A stretch of 64,000 nucleotides of DNA, from contig WGNB01000003.1 in the NCBI GenBank assembly GCA_016124795.1, positions 119,916-183,915 of the forward strand. The letters are read 5' to 3'. The translations under genes and the position numbers were made by a program. This stretch comes from Rhodopseudomonas sp. (GTDB taxonomy: Bacteria > Pseudomonadota > Alphaproteobacteria > Rhizobiales > Xanthobacteraceae). Shown piece by piece: positions 42,415-50,771 of the stretch; the first letter of the stretch is position 1, and each line of letters begins with the position of its first letter. Below the pieces are notes generated by a model. That model saw nothing but the letters and a program-made list of their open reading frames with translations, did not search any database and was not told the origin of the DNA.

Positions 42415-43991
42415 GCCCCCGCCTCTATCGTTACTTTGCCGTTGGTTTCGTCGATCGCAATCACGCGCACACCCGAACCGTCGCCGTTGGTCCAGCGCCA
42501 CGGGAACGCCATGAAGGTGCAGCGCTTTCCGGTGACCGCATCGAGCGCGCCGCCGACATTCTCGATTCCGGGAATGCCATTGCTCAGCAACGTTTTGTGC
42601 GCCGGCTCCCACAACGGAAAATCGTCGAGAATGTTGCGGCCCGTCTCAGCACGATATTCGTCATTGAGATGCGGCTGGATCGGCCCAGGTCCATGCGGCC
42701 CGAGGTAAGTGCCAAGCGGATGGTCAAGCGCCTGGACATCGATGCCAACCATCTTGACGCCGCGCTCGACTAACCACTCCGCCGCCTCCTTATAGAGGCC
42801 AGGCGAATAGGCATAATAATCTGGGTTGTCTCCGTAAATGCGGTGATAACCGGTATTGATCATCACGATATCGCCGGGCTCAATCCGCGGCCGCGCATTC
42901 TCCAGGTCTTCCGCGGTGATTACTTCCCACTTTTTCTTCGGGATCGAAACCGCGACGCCGGTGCCGAAAAAGCGCGAAAGCGCGAATTGCGAGATATCCG
43001 GCATATTCTCGAGCACATGGATCGGCGCGTCCATATGGGTGCCTCGATGCATCACCGTGGTAAATTGCTGAACGAACATGCCGTCCCGAGCGTGGTAATA
43101 AAGCCTCCGGAAATCGTGGATCGGATTCTTGCCGGGCCAGAACGAAGCATCGTGGCCCCACGGATGGGTCAGATCGTGCAGAACCGGCGCAGCCCCATCT
43201 TGTTCACGATCGGACCGGGCGGTGTCGACAATGCCGACCAACCGGACAATCGAAGCGTCCCCGGTCGCCCACCGCCACGGCATCGCGCAGAGAGTAGCGC
43301 GCTTCCCGGCCAAAGCATCAATGTCGCCGCCAGCTTCCTCAACCGTCGGAATGCCGGCGGCCAAGAGCGCACGATGTGCAGAATTCCACTCGGGGAATTC
43401 TGACTTCGGGTCCTTGCCAGTCTCGCGCTTGAAATTATCGACGACACGCCTGTCGATCGGCCCGTTACGATGCAAGCCGAGCGACGTCGCCAGCGGATGG
43501 TCAATCGCCGGCAGATCGACCCCGACCAGCTTGACCTTGCGGTCGATCAACCAGCGCGCCGCCGACAGTGCCAAGCCCGGCGCTTCGCCAAAATAAGCGT
43601 AGCTATCCGACCAGCGGTGGTGCCAGCCGGTATCGATCAAGACAATATCGCCGGCCCGGACCGCGCCACCGGCGGCTTCCAGGTCGCTTGCTTCGATCAG
43701 TTCCCATTTCCCTTTCGGGATCGATAATACGACGCCGGGGCCGAAGAACCGGTCTACCGGAATATCAGCGACGTCCGGCGCCATCGGCACCAGATGGACA
43801 GGCGCATTCACATGGGTCGCAGCATGCATGACCGTCGTGAAGCGTTGCGTCAGCGTGCCATGACGCGCGTGGTAAGCGCCCTGTTCCAGCCGCACGCCTT
43901 CGTAACCCGGCCACACCGGCGTGCCGCAACCCCACGGTTGACTGAGATCGTAGAATTCGAGCCCGGTTTCCGGCTCGCGCGCGCCCGCCAT
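42411..43991 (-). CDS. Internally duplicated cyclase (KynB/isatin-hydrolase family), two domains
   Basis: A 526-residue protein consisting of two tandem cyclase-family domains (about residues 10-257 and 268-520), each about the size of a whole KynB or isatin hydrolase. Family metal motif HxGTHxDxPxH: in domain 2 it is intact (HRGTHMDAPIH; His315, His319, Asp321, His325). In domain 1 it reads HAATHVNAPVH, so the ligand Asp is Asn62 and GT is AT. Family members open amide or lactam rings with Mn or Zn. The ATG at 43991 follows ggag by 7 bases. It is the first gene of the nine-gene operon and faces the LysR gene. Confidence 0.9.
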   Translation of the reverse strand: MAGAREPETGLEFYDLSQPWGCGTPVWPGYEGVRLEQGAYHARHGTLTQRFTTVMHAATHVNAPVHLVPMAPDVADIPVDRFFGPGVVLSIPKGKWELIEASDLEAAGGAVRAGDIVLIDTGWHHRWSDSYAYFGEAPGLALSAARWLIDRKVKLVGVDLPAIDHPLATSLGLHRNGPIDRRVVDNFKRETGKDPKSEFPEWNSAHRALLAAGIPTVEEAGGDIDALAGKRATLCAMPWRWATGDASIVRLVGIVDTARSDREQDGAAPVLHDLTHPWGHDASFWPGKNPIHDFRRLYYHARDGMFVQQFTTVMHRGTHMDAPIHVLENMPDISQFALSRFFGTGVAVSIPKKKWEVITAEDLENARPRIEPGDIVMINTGYHRIYGDNPDYYAYSPGLYKEAAEWLVERGVKMVGIDVQALDHPLGTYLGPHGPGPIQPHLNDEYRAETGRNILDDFPLWEPAHKTLLSNGIPGIENVGGALDAVTGKRCTFMAFPWRWTNGDGSGVRVIAIDETNGKVTIEAGA

Positions 43992-44184
43992 CGTCTTCTC
44001 CCTGTCGCGGCGGTTGACCGCCGCCACGCCACCGCACCTGCTGGCGCGATCATTCCGTGCTTGTTGACTGGCACTAAACGGACCTCGACGGCCCGGGTCC
44101 AATGCCGACGGGGCATATCGTCATGCGCGCTAAGTATGAGAATTCAACAGGCCGTTCGTCGTCACCCGCGGGACTAGTGGGAAT

Positions 44185-44206
44185 ATGATGCAAAACTTGG
44201 CATTAT
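44185..44206. promoter_or_regulatory. LysR-type dyad between cyclase operon and LysR gene
   Basis: Arms atgatgc (44185-44191) and gcattat (44200-44206) form a near-perfect inverted repeat (6 of 7 pairs) across 8 bases, similar to LysR recognition boxes. The site is about 70 bases upstream of the LysR start and 195 bases upstream of the cyclase start. Regulator assignment rests on position and symmetry. Confidence 0.45.
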
Positions 44207-44277
44207 CGAAAGCCATGCTAGCGTCTAGGACCAATTGCCTCGCTCCGGCATCCAGCGCCCCCTACGAACGGCCCGCC

Positions 44278-45204
44278 ATGCAGATCGAATTCCGCCAATT
44301 GCGTCAGTTCCTCGCCGTCGTCGAATCAAAGAGTTTCACCGCCGCAGCCGAGAAGCTGAACATGACGCAGCCGGCCTTGACCCGGAGCGTGCAGCAGTTG
44401 GAAGACCGCTTCGGGGTCAAGTTGATCGAACGCGGCTCGAAAGCACTCGAACTCACGCCGTTTGGCCGAATGCTGGCCGAGCGAGCGCGACTGATCGAAC
44501 AGGAATTCGCCCATATCGATTCCGAAATGATCGCCATGAAGAGCGGCGAGACCGGATTGCTGCGGATCGGCACAGGACCGAGCGGCACAAGCTATTTGCC
44601 GAACGCCATCCTGGCCTTCCAGCAGCAAAGACCGAATGTCGGCGTCCAACTGACGATCAACAGCATGGATAGCATTCTCGGCGCCTTGCTGAATGGAGAG
44701 CTCGACTTGATTTGCACAGCGCTAGAATTTCCCCGCCATCCGACTTTAAAATCGGAACGGCTGATAGAGATCAACAACGTCATCATCGCCGCCCAAAACC
44801 ATCCTCTAGCCCAAGTATCTGCGGTCGAACCGCGCGACCTGCTGGGCTACCGCTGGGTCGCTTTCGCCAATGACGACATGGCGCGATCGCGCCTGGGGGC
44901 CTATTTCGCGGCGAGCGAACTCGACCTTCCGCGGTTTGCGGTGGAGGCCAACAGCCTGGAAACCGTGTTCTCGCTCCTGTCAGGTTCGGACTATCTGGCC
45001 AGCATGCCATCGCTGGTTTTACCGCAAGCCCGCTTGCGCGGTCTGACACCGCTTCAGGTCAAGGGATCGTTCTGGAGCGTCGGCTTCGGCTTCGCCTATG
45101 TCCGGACCGCACACCTGCCGCCGGCACTGGCCGGATTTGTCTCAATCCTGCGAACACACATGCTATCGTTGAAACCAACCAATCCAATCGTGCTGGACAC
45201 CTGA
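44278..45204 (+). CDS. LysR-family transcriptional regulator
   Basis: A 308-residue LysR regulator. The N-terminal helix-turn-helix region reads FRQLRQFLAVVESKSFTAAA followed by LNMTQPALTRSVQQLE, and the rest is the periplasmic-binding-protein-like effector domain. The ATG at 44278 gives the usual family start; an in-frame start 31 codons upstream adds non-homologous residues. It is divergent from the nine-gene cyclase/TRAP operon, which it probably controls, likely responding to an intermediate. Confidence 0.92.
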   Translation: MQIEFRQLRQFLAVVESKSFTAAAEKLNMTQPALTRSVQQLEDRFGVKLIERGSKALELTPFGRMLAERARLIEQEFAHIDSEMIAMKSGETGLLRIGTGPSGTSYLPNAILAFQQQRPNVGVQLTINSMDSILGALLNGELDLICTALEFPRHPTLKSERLIEINNVIIAAQNHPLAQVSAVEPRDLLGYRWVAFANDDMARSRLGAYFAASELDLPRFAVEANSLETVFSLLSGSDYLASMPSLVLPQARLRGLTPLQVKGSFWSVGFGFAYVRTAHLPPALAGFVSILRTHMLSLKPTNPIVLDT

Positions 45205-45270
45205 TCGGCGCAAATCCGCACACCGCAAACCCTGCGATGCGACCACCTCGCAACAATGCCGGGCATCGGT

Positions 45271-46554
45271 CTAGCCAACGCGCAACAGCAACCAGACCCC
45301 CGATAACGAAATCGCCGGCACGTATGTTATCAAAGCAAGCGCCACGAGATACAGCACGACGAAAGGAATGATGCCTTTATAAATCACCTTGATGTCGATC
45401 CCGAGCACGGACTGGGCGACAAAGATGTTGATTCCGAACGGCGGGTGAAACAACCCAATCGCCAAATTGACCATGAAGACGATGCCGAAGTGAACCGTGT
45501 CGACGCCGAGAGACTTGGCCACCGGGATCAGTAGCGGCGTTAGCAACAATATCGACGACAGCGGGTCAAGGAAGCACCCGGTCACCAGCAGCAAAATGTT
45601 TACAAACAAAAGAAACTGCCACGCCGATACGTCGAAGTATTTGATGCCGGCGACCAACTGGGCTGGCACCTGGTTAACCGTCAATAGCCACGCGAAAACC
45701 CCGGCGCAGGATACGATAATAAGAATTTGCGCGGTAAACCGCACCGTCGCGACGGCGGCCTCGACAATGTCGCCCGCGCTCAGTTCGCGGAACACGAAGC
45801 GGGTGACGAGGCCGGCATAAATGCAGGCCACCGCGGCGGCTTCGGTCGGCGAGAAGACGCCACCATAGATGCCACCGAGGATAATGACCGGCGCGCCGAG
45901 CGCCCAAAGACCGCGCCGCGTCGCCCGCAGGAACGCCCGGCCATCGAACGGTTGGCCCTGGCCAAACCCGTCGCGCCAGGCTCGGACCACCACATAACCG
46001 CCAATCAATAGCGCGATCAGCAATCCGGGCACGATGCCGGCCGCGTAAAGCCGCGGCACCGATTCCTGCGCCGCCGCGCCGTAAACGATCATCGGAATGC
46101 TCGGCGGGATGATGATATCGATGGCCCCCATCGCCGTGATGAGACCGGCCGAGAATGCTCTCGGATAGCCCGCGGCGACCATCGACGGGTACATCACCTT
46201 GCCGATTGTTGCTACTGCTGCTGCACTAATGCCAGATATGGCGCCGAAAATTGTCGCTGTCCCGACCGCCGTCACCCCGAGACTGCCGCGCACCGAGCCG
46301 ACGCCAGCCTGGATAAAATCGACCAATCGGCTGGCAACGGTGCCGCGGGCCATGAGCTCGCCGGCGAAAATAAAATAGGGTACCGCTAGTAAAGCATAAG
46401 CATTAACAGAACCGAACAGGTTCTGATGCAGCGCGGCAAGCGGAATGTGCATCAGAAAAACGAGCGCTACCGTCACCGACGTCAGCAACACCAGAAAAAT
46501 CGGAAAACCCAGCAACAACAGCAGCAGCGGCAAAATGCCAAGGGCGAAGGTCAT
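45271..46554 (-). CDS. TRAP importer large permease (DctM-like), system 2
   Basis: A 427-residue inner-membrane protein with about 11-12 hydrophobic segments. Motifs typical of DctM include GAISGISAAAVATIGKVMYP and GLFHPPFGINIFVAQS. The ATG at 46554 overlaps the DctQ stop (atga); an in-frame extension upstream runs through that gene and is rejected. It is the last gene of the monooxygenase/TRAP operon and converges on the LysR gene, with a 66-base gap that holds no obvious terminator. Confidence 0.95.
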   Translation of the reverse strand: MTFALGILPLLLLLLGFPIFLVLLTSVTVALVFLMHIPLAALHQNLFGSVNAYALLAVPYFIFAGELMARGTVASRLVDFIQAGVGSVRGSLGVTAVGTATIFGAISGISAAAVATIGKVMYPSMVAAGYPRAFSAGLITAMGAIDIIIPPSIPMIVYGAAAQESVPRLYAAGIVPGLLIALLIGGYVVVRAWRDGFGQGQPFDGRAFLRATRRGLWALGAPVIILGGIYGGVFSPTEAAAVACIYAGLVTRFVFRELSAGDIVEAAVATVRFTAQILIIVSCAGVFAWLLTVNQVPAQLVAGIKYFDVSAWQFLLFVNILLLVTGCFLDPLSSILLLTPLLIPVAKSLGVDTVHFGIVFMVNLAIGLFHPPFGINIFVAQSVLGIDIKVIYKGIIPFVVLYLVALALITYVPAISLSGVWLLLRVG

Positions 46555-47093
46555 GACGCACCCGATCTGGCATCGCCCCACGCACGGACCACAAGCCTTA
46601 GCTCCCGCAGCGCGACGATGACCGCCATGGCGGCAAAACAGAGACCAACCGCCAGATGCGGCAGCCACATTGGCACCCCGACGATGTCGCTGCGGACCCC
46701 CAGCGCATAAAGCTTCGCGACATAGGAGAACGACTGCACCGCGACAAAACCGGTGACGACAAACATCGCCACGGCCTCGACGCCGGCAATAAACCGACGC
46801 GCCATGGGCGGACTGCCGTGATACAGCACATCCATGCGCAGATGCTGACGCCGCCAGCTCACGCCGGCGGCGCCAAGAAACGCGATCCAGATCAGAGCAT
46901 AGATCTCAAGTTCGTCCGCGCCCAACACGGTAAAGCCGCCGGTGTAGCGCCCGACCACGTTGACAAAATCAAGGCCGATCGCCGCCATCAGGCCGAGCGC
47001 CAACAAGCGCTCGACCGCGATAACGATACGGTCTCCGACCCGCTCGACGATATCTTTCGACGCCGGCGGCGTATCCCGGTCAGGGTCGGTCAC
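46551..47093 (-). CDS. TRAP importer small permease (DctQ-like), system 2
   Basis: A 180-residue membrane protein with four hydrophobic segments and a soluble N-terminus of about 35 residues. The conserved DctQ region with Trp and Arg residues after the second segment (SWRRQHLRMDVLYHGSP) is visible. Start ATG at 47093 is 9 bases after the binding-protein stop. It partners the DctM-like protein encoded next. Confidence 0.88.
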   Translation of the reverse strand: MTDPDRDTPPASKDIVERVGDRIVIAVERLLALGLMAAIGLDFVNVVGRYTGGFTVLGADELEIYALIWIAFLGAAGVSWRRQHLRMDVLYHGSPPMARRFIAGVEAVAMFVVTGFVAVQSFSYVAKLYALGVRSDIVGVPMWLPHLAVGLCFAAMAVIVALRELRLVVRAWGDARSGAS

Positions 47094-47102
47094 AGCGCGT
47101 CC

Positions 47103-48104
47103 CTACTGGCGACGCGCGGCGGCGGCGTGAAGAAATTCGTAATCCGCCTGCAAATTCGGCGACGACTTCATCAACGCCGGCAGAACCGATTCAACCTGCT
47201 TCAAATAGTCCGCCTGCTGATCGGCCGGCAGCTCGATGATCTCGCCGCCATGCGCCTTCCAGACCCCGAATGTCTTCTGGATATCGTCGCGGTCGAAGGC
47301 TTCGACCTTCTGCTGCGCCTTGAAGGCTTCCTCGCGCACCGCCTTTTCTAGTTCCGGCCCGAGCGACTTGAGGAACGCCTTGTTCGCCATTACCGGCACG
47401 ATCAGATAGGAACCAGGCAGGCGCGTCATGCCCTTGGCGAGATCGTAGTACTTGAACGCCGTGAACACGGTCGCGGCCGCCACCATACCGTCGATCGTAT
47501 GGTTCTGCATCGCCGACAGCACCTCGCCCAACGGCATCGATACCGGCAAGGCGCCGACCTTGCGGAACGGCTCCACTTGCAGGGGCGCAGCACCCGGCAC
47601 GCGAATCTTCTGATCCTTGAAGTCGGCCACCTTGCGGATCGGCTTATGCGACAGCAGCATCACCGGGCCATGCGGATAAATCGCGATTGGCTCGACTCCC
47701 TTGCCGCCGGCAAAGCCCGCCAGCTTCGCCCGCACCGCCGGATCGGCAAAAACCTTCTGGGCATCCTCGAGGCTGGTGAACAAGCCGGGCGCATCGAAAA
47801 CCTGAAAACGCCGGTCAAGACCGACGAGAAAGCCGCTGGCCGGCGCGACCGCTTCGATGGTGCCCATCGCCGTGCCTTCGACCGTCGCCGGGATCTGGCC
47901 AAGCTGGCTCGCCGGATAGAACTCGACTTTGATCTTGTCGCCAACCCTCGCCTTCAACCCGGCGGCAAACTCCTTGGCCCATTGCTGAGTCACGTCATTG
48001 ATCGTGGGCGACGAAATCTTCATCGTGAACTGTTGCGCGGCCGCGCCGGTCGCAACAACGGACATTAAACTGGCAGCCGCAAGCCATCCTACGATCCGAC
48101 GCAT
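47103..48104 (-). CDS. TRAP importer binding protein (DctP-like), system 2
   Basis: Periplasmic binding protein, 333 residues, with a Sec signal peptide (cleavage near GAAA-Q). The mature protein has the DctP patterns FYPASQLGQIPATVEGTAMG and the ligand-binding Arg region KIRVPGAAPLQVEPFRKVGA (quoted as KIRVPGAAPLQ). It lies 92 bases after the monooxygenase gene on the same strand. Its ligand is probably an aromatic or other organic acid used by the monooxygenase/decarboxylase genes; this is inference from context. Confidence 0.92.
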   Translation of the reverse strand: MRRIVGWLAAASLMSVVATGAAAQQFTMKISSPTINDVTQQWAKEFAAGLKARVGDKIKVEFYPASQLGQIPATVEGTAMGTIEAVAPASGFLVGLDRRFQVFDAPGLFTSLEDAQKVFADPAVRAKLAGFAGGKGVEPIAIYPHGPVMLLSHKPIRKVADFKDQKIRVPGAAPLQVEPFRKVGALPVSMPLGEVLSAMQNHTIDGMVAAATVFTAFKYYDLAKGMTRLPGSYLIVPVMANKAFLKSLGPELEKAVREEAFKAQQKVEAFDRDDIQKTFGVWKAHGGEIIELPADQQADYLKQVESVLPALMKSSPNLQADYEFLHAAAARRQ

Positions 48105-48196
48105 GTTTTCTCTCCCTGATAGCCGATATTTTTAACAAGCCTTGCCGGCTCTTTTCGTTACGCAATCAGACCGCACGCCCGACCGGGCGTCGGCCG

Positions 48197-49402
48197 TCAG
48201 TATTGACCTTTCGGTTCGAGGCCGAAGACGTGTTGACCGTACATCGAACCGACCGCGTCCCAGTTCAGGCTGATATGCGAACTGGCCGCGTGGATGTCGC
48301 GCCAGAATCGCTGCACCGGATGTTGCAGGCCAAGGGCGCTGCCGCCCGCCGCTAAAAATACGGCGTCGACCGCCTGCGTCAGCAGGCGCGTGGCAAAGGA
48401 ATGGGTCAACCGGTTGCGGAGCCGCATATCGAGGTCCACCGCCTGACCGCGGGCAACGGTGTCGGCGGTTTCACGCAGGTCACGATGAATCATCAGTTGC
48501 GCCGCATCGATCGACGCGGTCGCCTCGGCGACGCGCATCTGGACCGTTGCGAATTCCGCCATCCGGTTATTGCCGCCGGCGACAGCGCCCCGGGTTGTCC
48601 GCCCGCCGACCTGATCACGGAATGCCCGCAAGGCGCCGCGCGCCATACCGAGCGCCGGAGCCACCAGACACTGCGGCACCACGGCCAGCATCGGCTGACG
48701 ATAAAGCGGATTGAGGTTGGTGGCGGCGCCCGGTCCGTTACCGGTCAGAAGGTCGGCAAACGTCGCGATACGGTGAGCCGGCACGAATGCGCCATCCACG
48801 ACCAGCGTCTTGCTGCCGGTCCCGGCCAGACCCATCGTGTACCAATCATCATCGATTGTGTAGTCGGCACTTGGCACAAGAAAAAAGCCGGGCTTGACCC
48901 CGCCTTCGACGGGAATCAATCCGCCCAGAATGCCCCATTTGGCATTGTCGCAGCCGCTGGCAAAGCTCCAGCGACCGCTGAGCCGGAAGCCTCCCGGCGC
49001 CGGCTCGGCCTTACCGGTCGGGGCATAGGACACCGCCGCGATCGCACCGGGGTCGTCTCCCCAGACATCGTGCTGGGCTTGCGCAGGATAACATGCAATC
49101 AGCCACTGGTGGACGGCGCCGAGGCTGTAAACCCACCCGGTCGATCCGTCGCCCGCCGCGATCGTCGCGACCGCTTCGACAAACACGTCATAGCCAAGCT
49201 CATAGCCGCCATAAGCGCGCGGCTGCATGATCCTGAAGAGATCGGCATCGCGCATCATGTCAACCAGCGCGCCGGAAACGCGCCGGGCCTTTTCGGTCTC
49301 GACCGCCCGCTCGCGCGCGACGACGGAAATGGCCTCAGCGCGCTTGAGCAATTCGTCGACGTCAGGCGAGGCTTTACGATCGGAAATCGCCGCCACGGTC
49401 AT
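48197..49402 (-). CDS. Flavin-dependent two-component monooxygenase, oxygenase component (GraD/HsaA-like)
   Basis: A 401-residue protein with the acyl-CoA dehydrogenase fold used by FADH2/FMNH2-dependent aromatic hydroxylases (p-hydroxyphenylacetate hydroxylase C2, HsaA, resorcinol hydroxylase GraD). Typical blocks are AGDGSTGWVYSL, FRLSGRWSFASGCDNAKW and RFWRDIHAASSHISLNWD (the last carrying the family His/Asp region). No acyl-CoA-dehydrogenase catalytic Glu motif is present. The divergent flavin-reductase gene is the natural partner. With the gamma-resorcylate decarboxylase nearby, resorcinol hydroxylation to hydroxyquinol is the favoured guess; the substrate remains inferred. A MarR-type motif lies 78 bases upstream of its start. 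Confidence 0.87.
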   Translation of the reverse strand: MTVAAISDRKASPDVDELLKRAEAISVVARERAVETEKARRVSGALVDMMRDADLFRIMQPRAYGGYELGYDVFVEAVATIAAGDGSTGWVYSLGAVHQWLIACYPAQAQHDVWGDDPGAIAAVSYAPTGKAEPAPGGFRLSGRWSFASGCDNAKWGILGGLIPVEGGVKPGFFLVPSADYTIDDDWYTMGLAGTGSKTLVVDGAFVPAHRIATFADLLTGNGPGAATNLNPLYRQPMLAVVPQCLVAPALGMARGALRAFRDQVGGRTTRGAVAGGNNRMAEFATVQMRVAEATASIDAAQLMIHRDLRETADTVARGQAVDLDMRLRNRLTHSFATRLLTQAVDAVFLAAGGSALGLQHPVQRFWRDIHAASSHISLNWDAVGSMYGQHVFGLEPKGQY

Positions 49403-49479
49403 GGGCCACCTGTTTTCTGCAATGACTCAAACCCGAGGCAATCCTAGCCGACGCCTTCCCGGCCGCAACAACTAATTTG

Positions 49480-49491
49480 CATTTGCAAATG
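49480..49491. promoter_or_regulatory. MarR-type operator-like motif, site 1 (upstream of monooxygenase)
   Basis: A perfect 12-bp palindrome, catttgcaaatg, lies in the divergent region about 78 bases upstream of the monooxygenase start. Its core catttgcaaat recurs at sites 2 and 3 (49575-49594 and 51802-51829), all bordering genes of the same cluster. The MarR protein encoded at 50181-50771 is the likely binder. Confidence 0.65.
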
Positions 49492-49574
49492 ATTATTTGA
49501 ACAATACCGCAACGCAGCAAATTTAATGCAGCCAATACGCGGGACAAGCGCCTTGCGTCGACAGTCTCCCGAAT

Positions 49575-49594
49575 TTATTATCATATGCAAATAA
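49575..49594. promoter_or_regulatory. MarR-type operator-like motif, site 2 (upstream of flavin reductase)
   Basis: A 20-base imperfect palindrome (ttattatcatatgcaaataa, 16 of 20 positions symmetric) lies just upstream of the flavin-reductase start. It shares atttatt-n-tcat-n-tgcaaat with site 3 and the catntgcaaat core with site 1. It overlaps the region just before the ribosome site, so binding could block the reductase-marR transcript. Confidence 0.65.
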
Positions 49595-49605
49595 TGGAGC
49601 ACGAC

Positions 49606-50103
49606 ATGGCCGTCCCAACAGACGACGTCCCGACCCGGTTCCGGCTGGCGATGCGACGATTCGCGACCACCGTCTCGGTCATTTCCACCATCAAGAACGG
49701 CGGTCGGCACGCCATGACCGCGACCGCGGTCACCTCGCTCAGCATGACGCCACCCGCCCTGCTGGTCTGCGTCTATCGTCTGTCACGTTTCCACGCCGCG
49801 CTGCAAGATAACGATCTGTTCTGCGTCAACGTGCTGCACGAGAGCCAGACCGATGCATCCCAAGCTTTCGCCGGCCCGGCCTCCACGGACGAATTCGACC
49901 GGCATGGCTGGATCGAGCGCGACGGCTTCGGTCACTTCACAGATGCTCAGGCCACGCTGTTTTGCCGAATTGTGTCCCGTGTCGCTTTCGGCACGCATAC
50001 CGTCTTCATCGGCGAGGCGCTGGACGCGGACGTCCGCGACAGCGTTGCGCCGCTGATATTCCAGAGCGGGGCTTATGGCCGCTACGAACCCTTGCGGCGA
50101 TAA
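49606..50103 (+). CDS. Flavin reductase, small component of a two-component monooxygenase (HpaC-like)
   Basis: A 165-residue flavin reductase-like protein of the HpaC/HsaB family, which supplies reduced FMN or FAD to the oxygenase component. Typical blocks are FATTVSVIST, HAMTATAVTSLSMTPPALLVCV (quoted as MTATAVTSLSMTPPALL) and the C-terminal FQSGAYGRYEPL. The ATG at 49606 follows ggag by 6 bases; an ATG seven codons upstream has no site and lies within the operator. The divergent monooxygenase gene (48197-49402) is the obvious partner. It is followed by the MarR gene in the same direction. Confidence 0.9.
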   Translation: MAVPTDDVPTRFRLAMRRFATTVSVISTIKNGGRHAMTATAVTSLSMTPPALLVCVYRLSRFHAALQDNDLFCVNVLHESQTDASQAFAGPASTDEFDRHGWIERDGFGHFTDAQATLFCRIVSRVAFGTHTVFIGEALDADVRDSVAPLIFQSGAYGRYEPLRR

Positions 50104-50180
50104 TCGTCGGCGAATTCACTTCACAATATTGCGCGCGGAGCCGACCTGCTCTATTCCGGGAAAACCAACGGGACTCCTCC

Positions 50181-50771
50181 ATGGCACGGCGCCTGATCCT
50201 GCAAGATTTCTTGCCCTACCTGCTCAATCGGGCCGGTATGAAGATCGGCCTGATGTTCTCCCGTGACGTCGAACCCTATGGCGTCACGTTGCCGATGTGG
50301 CGTGTGTTGATCGAGCTTTGGCACAAGGGCGACCACCGGCTCGGCGAACTCGCCGACCGGACTAGCATCGATATGTCGACCTTGTCCCGGCTCCTGGTCG
50401 TCATGCAACGCAACAAGCTTATCGTACGGCGGCGCTCGGGCCTCGATCGCCGGGCGCTCAGCCTGACCCTGACCGAAAAGGGCCTGGAGCTGATTGAGGA
50501 AGTCGCGCCGTTTGCGCTCTATTACGAAAAGCAGGCCATGGCGGGCCTGAACAAGGACGAAGTCGTCCAGCTCAAGCACCTGCTGCGCAAGGTTTTCGAC
50601 AACCTGGAAGCCGCCGGCCGTGCCGCGACCGCCTCTAAAATCGAAGCGAAAATCGAAGCCAGAAATGCTTCAAAAGCGGACGCCAGCGCGACGGCAAAAG
50701 GCGGAAAGTCGCCTCCGAAAGGCAAAGCCCGCGCCCGGGCCGTCAAGCCGACGCCGGCAGACCAAGCTTGA
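50181..50771 (+). CDS. MarR-family transcriptional regulator with basic C-terminal tail
   Basis: A 196-residue MarR protein. The winged helix is seen around LPMWRVLIELWHKGDHRLGE, DMSTLSRLLVVMQRNKLIVR and RRSGLDRRALSLTLTEKG. A Lys/Ala/Pro-rich tail of about 45 residues (KSPPKGKARARAVKPTPADQ) is longer than usual. The ATG follows actcctcc only weakly, but it fits the family N-terminus (MARRLILQDFLPYLLNRAG). It probably represses the monooxygenase, reductase and decarboxylase genes through the three shared motifs. The 3' end overlaps the 3' end of the decarboxylase gene by 29 bases. Confidence 0.9.
   Translation: MARRLILQDFLPYLLNRAGMKIGLMFSRDVEPYGVTLPMWRVLIELWHKGDHRLGELADRTSIDMSTLSRLLVVMQRNKLIVRRRSGLDRRALSLTLTEKGLELIEEVAPFALYYEKQAMAGLNKDEVVQLKHLLRKVFDNLEAAGRAATASKIEAKIEARNASKADASATAKGGKSPPKGKARARAVKPTPADQA

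Noticed and set aside
49403..49605. A small gene in the divergent gap between monooxygenase and reductase
   Set aside because: No frame with a ribosome site or family match; the AT-rich sequence is explained by two operator-like motifs and promoters.
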